From Aminobacter sp. HY435 (GTDB lineage Bacteria; Pseudomonadota; Alphaproteobacteria; Rhizobiales; Rhizobiaceae), in contig NZ_JANKZL010000006.1 in assembly GCF_027568395.1 (NCBI RefSeq), positions 62,001 to 126,000 of the forward strand: a stretch of DNA of 64,000 bases, given 5' to 3'. Made by a program: the position numbers and the translations under genes. Below are positions 44,901 to 54,300 of the stretch, piece by piece (positions within the stretch are counted from its first letter, which is position 1; each line of letters begins with the position of its first letter). The notes beneath the pieces were generated by a model. It did not search any database, had not been told where the DNA came from, and worked only from the letters and a program-made list of their open reading frames with translations.

Positions 44901-44945
44901 GGTATCGATGCGCCGTTGGAACCTGCGGAATTCCAACGAGATACC
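44901..44945. repeat. Nested inverted repeat in the autotransporter upstream region
   Basis: Outer stem GGTATC (44901-44906) / GATACC (44940-44945) encloses GTTGGAA (44915-44921) / TTCCAAC (44931-44937). Candidate structured RNA or protein-binding site. Confidence 0.6.
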
Positions 44946-45303
44946 CTGGGCACCGGCATCCCACCCGGATGGTTGTAATTGCGAGGGGGTTTCCATGCTC
45001 GGTGCGGTCAGGTCGCAGCGTTCAACGCTGATCTATTTCACTGGTGAGCTGACAGATCGGTTCGCCGCTGTGCCTCGGATGCAGGACGCAAGCGTCGCGG
45101 AGGCGAATCGCCTCAACAGAGCGCATCTCCATCGTTGATTTAAGCAGGATTTTTCTGGCCGGCCGGCGCCGCGGGTCCCTCTCGGGCTTTGCGCGCCTGC
45201 CGCGGGAATCCGACATCGGCAACGAGCGCACACCCGCCACGCAGGGATATTGCGGCCAGGACGGTCGCCGCTCGGGACGGACTTTAAGAGGGAATTGAGG
45301 TAC

Positions 45304-48300
45304 ATGCAGGACGTCTCGACGGCCCACGCTCCAACAACAACACCGCGGTCGAACGTATCGTCGGCAACATCGCGTGACGTTTCTGCATGGCGTCGCGTGA
45401 TGCGCGGCGGGCGCATGACCAAGTGGAAGGGCCAGGCCGCAAGTTTCGCGCCGAACGTTGCCGAGATCGTCAGCTTGATCTCGACCCGCGCGCTCCCTCT
45501 CGCGATTGCCTCGGCCCTGGCGGTCGGCACGGCGACAGCGGCGGTCGACCGCTACTGGGATCCCAACGGCACGACCATGGGGTATGGCGGCGCGGGTGCC
45601 TGGAACCTGAGCGGCGCCTTCTGGAGCCCCAGCAACGACGGCGTCAGCGGTCCCTATTCGGCATGGAACAACGGCACGCTCGATACCGCGATCTTTGGTG
45701 GAACAGCCGGCACGGTGACGCTGGGTTCGCCGATCACCGTAAATGGCCTTATATTCAATGTGGGTGGCTACACGCTGAGCGGCGGCGTCTTGACCCTGGG
45801 CGGCGTAACGCCGACGATTTCAACGATTGGCAGCAACACCGGGGTCACCATAAATTCGGTGATCGCAGGCTCGTCCGGCCTGACCAAGGCCCTTGCCGGG
45901 GTGCTGACGTTGAACGGCGTCAACACGTTCGTCGGCGACATCGACATTCTGGCCGGAACCCTGAGGGTGAACAGTGATGCGGCCCTGGGTGCGGCGGGCA
46001 ATGGTGTGAAGCTGGCCGCAGGGGCAGGACTGAGCAGCAGCGGAAGCCTGGCCGGCCGCACGATCACCCTTTCAGGCGGGCAGGCCGCGATCAGCGGCGC
46101 CGGCGTGGGCGCGGCGCATTTTACGGGCGCCGGCGGACTGGCGGTGACCGGAACCGTCAGGCTCGACGACGACACCAACGACTACACAGGTGCCACTGGT
46201 ATCGTTAGTGGCGGCGCGATCTATTTTGCAACCATCGGCGATATCGGCACGGCAAGCGCGCTCGGCGCACCCGTCGATGCGGCCAGCGGCACGATCTCGC
46301 TGGGGGTTGGCAGCAGCGCTGGTGCCACTGCCGTCTATACCGGCAGCGGCGGCAGTTCCAACCGAAACTGGCGGCTTGCCTCGTGGCAGTACGGGGCCTC
46401 CACCATCGCCAACCAGGGCACCGGGACCTTGACGCTGACCGGCAATATCGTCAGCGCTCATACGAATTCCAGTATCTCAGTCCGAAATATGACCTTCAAC
46501 GCAGCCACTGCCGATATCGAGCTTACCGGCACGATCAGCAGCAACGTCGCCGGCGTCGGCGTGGTGTTTGGTGGCAGCGCGGGCCGTACCATCACCGTGA
46601 CCGGGGACAACACCTTCGGTGGCGGCGTTGCGATCCAGAACGTGACAGTCCGGGCGAACGCACTGAAGGATATCGGTGTTTCCAGCACCCTGGGTCGGGG
46701 CACCAATATCAACCTCGGCAACGGAACGCTGGTCTATACGGGTACTGGCGACAGCAGCAATCGCAACTTCGGAGCTGGCGGCCAATCGATCCTCGCCAAT
46801 GACGGCACCGGCGCCCTGTCACTCAGTGGCAATATCTCCGTTGCGGCAGTCGCCGACAGGCTGACGCTTGGCGGCAGCTTTGCCGGCACAAACGCGCTGT
46901 CAGGCGTTGTTTCCGGAGCGGGAACACTGCGTTCCGATGGCGCCGGCACCTGGGTGGTGAGCGGGGCGAACACATTTACCGGCAACATCGTCGTGGACAG
47001 CGGCACGCTCAAGGCCGGCCACGCGGAGGCTTTCGGAACTGCGAAGACCGCGACCGTGAATGGCGGCACGCTCGATCTCGGCGGCTTCGACAAGACCTTC
47101 ATCTCGCTTGCCGGAACCGGCGGCAGCATTGCGCTGGGCGGCGCGGAACTGACGGTGAAGGGGACGACCAGTTCCACCTTCGGCGGCGCCATCACCGGCA
47201 ACGGCGACCTGTTGAAACAGGGCGCGGGCAGCCTGACCCTGACGGGCGCCAGCACGTTTACGGGCAACACCACCATCAATGGCGGCGCGATTTCGCTCGA
47301 TTTCGCCAATGCCGCCGCGCCGGGGGACAATATCCTGTCGGCCACCTCGACGCTGAACCTGGCGGGCGGCGTGCTGAACGTCAGCGGCGCGGGCGGCGAA
47401 GCCAACACCCAGACGGTCAACGGCCTGAACGTCATTGCCGGCAGCAACAAGATCAACGCCCTGTCGGGGGCCGGCGGCAGCCTGACGCTCAACCTGGGCG
47501 GCGTCACCCGCACCGGCGGCATCGTCGATTTCGGCATGGATGCAGGCACCACCATCACCACCACGAGCGCGGCCCTTGGCGGCTGGGCGACGGTCAATGG
47601 CACCGACTACGCCAAGGTGGACGCGGGCAAGATCGTGGCCCTGGATGCCGGCGATTATGCCGAGAAGGACAATGCCGCGAACTGGCTGACCGGAGACATC
47701 GTCAGCGATACCGGAGGGTTGCCCGACACGGCATTCTTCGGCACCGTCAACGGCAGCCGGCATCTCGGCGGCCTGAAATACACGGCGGCCGCCGGCGCGA
47801 CGGTAAATGTCGCAGCCGGCCAGACGCTCGGCGTCGACGGCACCATCATCGTGGCGAGCAGCGTCGGCACCGCCAACCAGGGCATCACCGGCGGACAACT
47901 GACCGGCGCCGCCAGCGGCGTGCTCGGCCTGCAGCACAACGGCGGCGGCACCTTCACCATCGAATCGACGATCGTCGACAATGGCGGCGCGACCGGCTTC
48001 ACCAAGGCCGGCACCGGCTATGCGCTGCTCAGCGGCGCCAACACCTATACCGGCGCGACAACGCTGAGCGGCGGCACGCTGGCGATCAATTCGGTCGCCA
48101 ATGCCGGCACGGCCAGCGCCATCGGCCAGGCCGGCGTCGATTCCTCCAACCTGGTGCTCGAAAGCGGGACGCTGCGCTATGTCGGCGCGACGGCCTCTAC
48201 CGACCGCGGCTTCACGCTGGTCAATGGCGGGCCGTCGCGCACCATCGAAGTCGCGCTGGCAACGACCGACGTCACCTTCTCGGGCCTGGTGACCAGCCCC

Positions 48301-51300
48301 GACGGCTCGGGCTTCACCAAGACCGGCGACGGCACGCTGACGCTGGCCAACGCCGCGAACGACTATACCGGCGTCACCACGGTCAATGGCGGGACGCTTT
48401 CGGTGAACACGCTGGCCAATGGCGGGGTCGCCAGCGGCATAGGCGCTGCGTCGTCGGATTCGGCCAATCTCGTCCTGGGTGGCGGCGGGCGGCTGCGCTA
48501 TACCGGCGGAACGGTCAGCATCGACCGCGGCTTCACGCTCAACACGGGCGGCGGCCTGGTGGATGTCTCCGCCGCGGCGACCACGCTCACCGTCGGCGGC
48601 ACCGTGATCGGCGCCGGCGGCCTGACCAAGGAGGGCGACGGCACGCTGGTGCTGACGGGCGCCAATACATACACCGGCGGCACGCGCGTGAGCGGCGGCA
48701 CACTGCGCGCGGGTTCGGCGCAGGCCTTCGGCAACGCGAACATGATGACGGTCGACACCGGCACCAGGCTGGAGCTTGGCGGCTACGACATCACCGTGGG
48801 CGGCCTGCTCGGCGGCGGCGTGGTGGATCTCGGCGGCAGGACGCTGACCACGGCGGGCCTGAGTGCCGTCTTCACGGGCCGGATCACCGGAACGGGCGGG
48901 TTCACGCGCGGGGCAGGCAGCCTGACGCAGGCGTTGCGCGGTTGCACCAGCGATTACACCGGCGCCACGACCATCTTCGGATCGTTGAGTTTCGACTGTA
49001 TCGCAAATGGCGGGGGCGCGAGCAGCCTGGGCGCGTCAAGCGCAGCGTCCGCGAACCTCGTTTTGGGTAATAATGCCTTCCTGACGTATACAGGCGCGAG
49101 CGCGACTACTGACCGGGGCTTCACGCTTGCCGGTGCGGGCTATCTCGGCGTTACCAACGCCGCAACGACGCTTGAGTTCCAGGGCAATGTGGTGGGTAGT
49201 GGCCGCCTGAACAAGGACGGCGCAGGCACCCTGGTCCTGTCGGGCGTCAACAGCTTCAGCGGCGGCACCAATGTCAGAGGCGGAATATTGCGTGCTGGCT
49301 CAGCGACCGCATTGGGCGGCGGCGGGCCTGCTTCATTCTCCAACGTCGCGGGGGCAACGCTCGACCTGAACGGCTTCGATACGAGCGTTTCGATTCTTGT
49401 CGGTGGTGGAACGACCGGCGGCAATGTCGAGCTCGGCGGGGCGACCCTCACCATCTCGGCGGGCAATTCCTCCAATACCTCCCATTACGCGGGCGCGATT
49501 AGCGGCATCGGCAACCTTGTCAAAAACGGCACCGGGATCCAGAGGCTGACCGGCTGCGACAGCAGCTATAGCGGTAGCACGACGGTCAATGGCGGCTATC
49601 TGGACGTCGCGTGCCTGAACGACGGCGGCGTTGCCAGCTCGATCGGCATGTCCAGCGCCGACGCCAGCAATCTCGTCATCAATGGCGGGGCGCTGCGCTA
49701 CATCGGTTCCGGCGGCAGTACGGATCGTCGGTTCACGCTGGGCGCTTCCGGCGGCAATTCGCTCGAATCCTGGGGAACGGGCGCGATCGACTTCACCAGC
49801 AGCGCGGCTGTCACCTTCGCCGCGGCCAATACCGCGCAGACGCTGACGCTCGCCGGCACCAACACCGGCGACAACAAGCTCGGCGCCCAACTGACCAACA
49901 ACGGCACCGGCGTCACCTCGCTGACCAAGAGCGGCACCGGCACCTGGATCCTGACCAATCCGGGCAGCACCTATACCGGCGTCACCACGATCAGCGGCGG
50001 CGTGCTCGGCGTCGACAAGCTCGCCGACGGCGGGCTGGCCTCCAGCCTTGGCGCATCGTCGGCGGCCGCGTCGAACCTGATCATCGGCAACGGCTCGACG
50101 CTGCGCTACACCGGCGGGGGCGACACCACCAACCGCCTGTTCACGCTTTCGGCGGGTGTAACCTTCATCGAATCCTCCGGCACGGGCGCAATCGTCTTCA
50201 CCGACACCGGACCGGTGACCCTTGCAGGCGCCAACCAGAACCGTACCATTGCGCTTGGCGGCACCAACACCGGCAACAACACGCTTGCCGGCTCGATCGG
50301 CGATGCCGGCACCGGCAAGACCATTCTCGCCAAGAACGACAGCGGCACCTGGGTGCTGACCGGCAACAACAGCTTTACCGGCAACACCGTCGTCAACGCC
50401 GGCACGCTGGTGCTGGGCAATGGCGGCACGACCGGCTCGATCACCAGCAACGTCATCGTTGCCGGGGGTGCGCTCGCCTTCAACCGCTCCGACAGCCACA
50501 GCTATGGCGGCCTGATCTCGGGTGCCGGCGGCATCAGCCAGATCGGGTCTGGGACGACGACCCTGACCGGCGCCAACAGCTACACCGGGGCGACGAACGT
50601 CAATTCAGGTACGCTGCTCGTTAACGGCAACCAGTCGGCCGCGAGCGGCCTGACAACCGTCCAGTCCGGCGCAACGCTTGGCGGCACCGGCATCATCGGC
50701 GGTGATGTGGTCGTCGCCGGCGGCACCATCACACCGGGCAGCAACGGCGCCGGCACGCTCACCATCAACGGCGACCTTTCGCTCGATGCGGCATCCAAGC
50801 TGGCCATGCAGTTCGGCCAGGCAGGCTCCGTCGGCGGGGCGCTCAACGACCTGATCGACGTCAAGGGCAACCTGACGCTCGACGGCACGCTGGATGTCTC
50901 CGCAACGGCGGGCGGCACCTTTGGCCCCGGCATCTACCGCATCATCAGCTACACCGGCGCCCTGACCAACAACGGACTGGACATCGGCACCCTGCCGAGC
51001 GGCACCGGCGTGGTCCAGACCTCGGTAACGGGACAGGTCAATCTTGTGGCCGGCGGCTCGAATTTCAGCTTCTGGGACGGCGATGCCGGCCCCAAGTTCG
51101 ACGGCATCGTCAATGGCGGCAACGGCATCTGGCAGGCCGGTTCCGGCAACGGCAACGATAACTGGACGGAAGCCAATGGCCTGTTGAATGACAAGTACAG
51201 CGACGGCACCTTTGCCATCTTCGCGGGCACCGGCGGCGTCGTCACGATCGACAACGGCCAGGGTCCAGTGACGGCCGAAGGCATGCAGTTTGCGGCCGAT

Positions 51301-54300
51301 GGCTATGTCATTGCTGGCGGCGTTCTCCAACTGGTCGGGCCACAATCGACCATCCGGGTCGGTGACGGCACGGTGGCGGGTGCGGGCATGACGGCCACCA
51401 TCGACTCCGTGCTTGGCGGCAACACGGAGCTGGTCAAGACCGATGCCGGCACGCTGGTGCTGACCGGTGCAAACACCTACACCGGCGGCACCGCGATCAA
51501 TGGCGGCACTGTCAGGATCGCCAGTGACGCCAATCTCGGTGCCGCCGCGGGCGGCCTGAGCTTCGGCGGCGGCACGCTCAATACGACAACGGACTTCGCC
51601 TCCAATCGCGCGGTCACGCTGGCCGGAGCCGGCACGATCAACACGGATAGCGGCACGTTCTGGACGTTGACGGGCGGCATTGCCGGCGCCGGATCGCTCA
51701 CCAAGGCTGGTGCCGGTACGGTGATCCTGACGGGCGATGCTACGCATACCGGTGGCACAACGATCAGCCAAGGCACGTTGCAGATCGGCAATACCGGCAC
51801 CACCGGTTCAATCGCCGGCGATATCCTTAACAACGGCGCCCTCGCCTTCAATCGCACCGCCAATTACAGCTTTGACGGCGTGATCAGCGGCTCGGGTTCG
51901 GTAACCCAGAACCAGGGAGTTCTGACCCTCACCGCCGATAGCAGCTATGGTGGCGCCACCGGGGTCAACCTCAGCCAGCTTCGTATCACCGCCGGCAACA
52001 CGGTTTCATCGGGAGGTGGGTTGGGCGTCAGCCAGGGCGGGCTGACTGTTTCGGGTGTCGGCTCAACCTTCGAGGCCGCATCGATCATCGCGCAGTCGGG
52101 ATCTTCGGCTGCGACGATCAACGTCGAAAATGGCGGCGTTCTGCGAGCGACGACAGGCGGACTGGTGCTTCGCAAGACAAGCCCTGTCGGAAGTTCGGCA
52201 GCAAATCTGAATATCTCCGGTGCTAGCTCGCTCGTCGAACTGGCAGGCGCGGTGGAAATTGCGGCCAACAGCGCAACGTCGATCGCGAACGCCATCATCA
52301 GCGATGGTGGCACCCTGACGTCGACTGGCACGAACCTGATCGGTGCAGTGGCGGGCAACAACACGGCTCCCACCGTCACGATCACGGGCGCGAATTCCAA
52401 CTGGACGAGCACCGGCACGCTGGCGATGACCAACGGCAGCTTCTCGCTGCTCGACGGCGGCACGGCAAGCTTCACCACCGCTACGATCGGATCGGTGTCG
52501 GCCGCGCGACCGGCGTCGGTTTTGGTCTCGGGCACGGACTCGCGCTTCGCCACGACTGGCGGTCTCACCATCGGCACTGGTGCGGGTGCCGGCACGCTCA
52601 CCATCGCCGATGGCGGCCTGGTCAGGGTGGGCGGTGGAACGTTTGCCATGGGGACCGGCAACGCCGCGCTGAATATCGGCGGCGCGGAAGGCGGGCCTGC
52701 TGCCCGTGCGGGCACGCTTGACGCTGGCGCTGTGACGATGGCCGCGCTCGGCAATCGTATCAACTTCAATCACAGCGATGCGAACTACACCTTCTCGTCC
52801 GCGATTTCCGGTCTGGGTTCCCTTCATCACAACGGCCCCGGTGAAACGGTGCTCACCGGCGCCAACAGCTATTCCGGCACAACGACGATCAACGCCGGCA
52901 GCCTCTACATCAACGGCGACCAGACTGGGGCGGCCGGGCTCACCACCGTCAATGCCGGCGGCACGCTCGGCGGCATCGGCACCATCGGCGGCAACGTCGT
53001 GGTCGCCAGTGGCGGCGCGATCAATCCGGGCGATCTCGGCACCGCGCCGGGCACGCTGAGCATTGTTGGCGACCTCACGCTCGCTTCCGGTTCGGTGCAG
53101 AATTTCAGCTTCGGCCAGGCCAATGTGCCGGGCGGACCGCTGAACGACCTGATCGATGTCGGCGGCAACCTGACGCTCGGCGGTACGCTGAACGTCGATG
53201 CCTCCGCCGGCGGCAGCTTCGACCCCGGCGTCTACCGCGTCTTCAACTACGGCGGCTCGTTGACGAACAGCGGCTGGACGGTCAACCTCCCCTCGCCGAA
53301 CTTCTATGTCCAGACCTCGATCGCCAACCAGGTCAATCTGGTCAACACCGCCGGCCTGGCGCTGCGCTACTGGGACGGCGATGCCGGCCCCAAGAACAAT
53401 GGCACGATCGACGGCGGAGACGGCGCCTGGCAGGCGGCTGCAGGCGGCACCGGCAATGACAACTGGACCGAGGACGGCGTCGCCAATGCACCGTTCGAGG
53501 ATGCGGCGTTTGCCGTGTTCGCGGGCGCTGCAGGTACGGTCACGGTCGACGACAACCTCGGCGCGGTTAACGTCTCGGGCATGCAGTTCATCACCGACGG
53601 CTATTCGGTCGGCGGCGACGCGATCAATCTGGTCGGTGCACCCGATACAGTGATCCGCGTCGGCGACGGCACGACAGGCGGTGCCGGGACCACGGCCACC
53701 ATCGATGCGGCCCTCAACGGCAATTCGCGTCTGGTCAAGTCCGACACGGGCACGCTGGTTCTCACCGGCGCCAATGGCTACACCAGGGGCACTCTGATCA
53801 GGGGTGGCGTGTTGCAGGTCAGCGCCGACGCCAATCTCGGCGCCGCCCTCGGCGGCGTGTCGTTCGACGGCGGCACACTGCGGACGACAGCCGATTTCTC
53901 GACCGACCGCTATGTCGCGATGGTTGGCGACGGAACGCTGCTCACCGATGCCGGGACCACGCTGGCGCTGGATGGCCCGATCTCCGGCGGCGGCAGGCTC
54001 ACCAAAGACGGCGATGGCACACTGTTGCTGCTGACCGATGCAGTCCATCTCGGCGGCACCACGATTGCCGACGGCACGCTGCAACTGGGCAATGGCGGTA
54101 CGCTTGGCAGCATTGCGGGTGACATCGTCAATGACGGGTTGCTCGTTGCCAATCGCTCCGACCTGATGGCTCTGGCTGGCGCCATTTCCGGCAGCGGCGC
54201 GTTCACGCAGACGGGAACGGGCACCACGGTTCTGACCGGCGCCAACAGCTATGCTGGTGCGACGAAGGTCGATGCGGGCGCCTTGCTCGTAAACGGAGAC

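Larger units (their letters stand above)
44576..45303. other. Gene-free, hairpin-rich stretch between tRNA-Arg and the giant autotransporter gene
   Basis: About 730 bases without a convincing gene; the left part is poorer in G+C than its surroundings. It holds several inverted repeats: a nested set at 44594-44660, AGGCGC/GCGCCT near 44843-44864, a nested set at 44901-44945, and AGCGTT-C-AACGCT near 45017-45029. These may be remnants of integrated DNA, an untranslated leader, or small RNAs. Confidence 0.6.
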
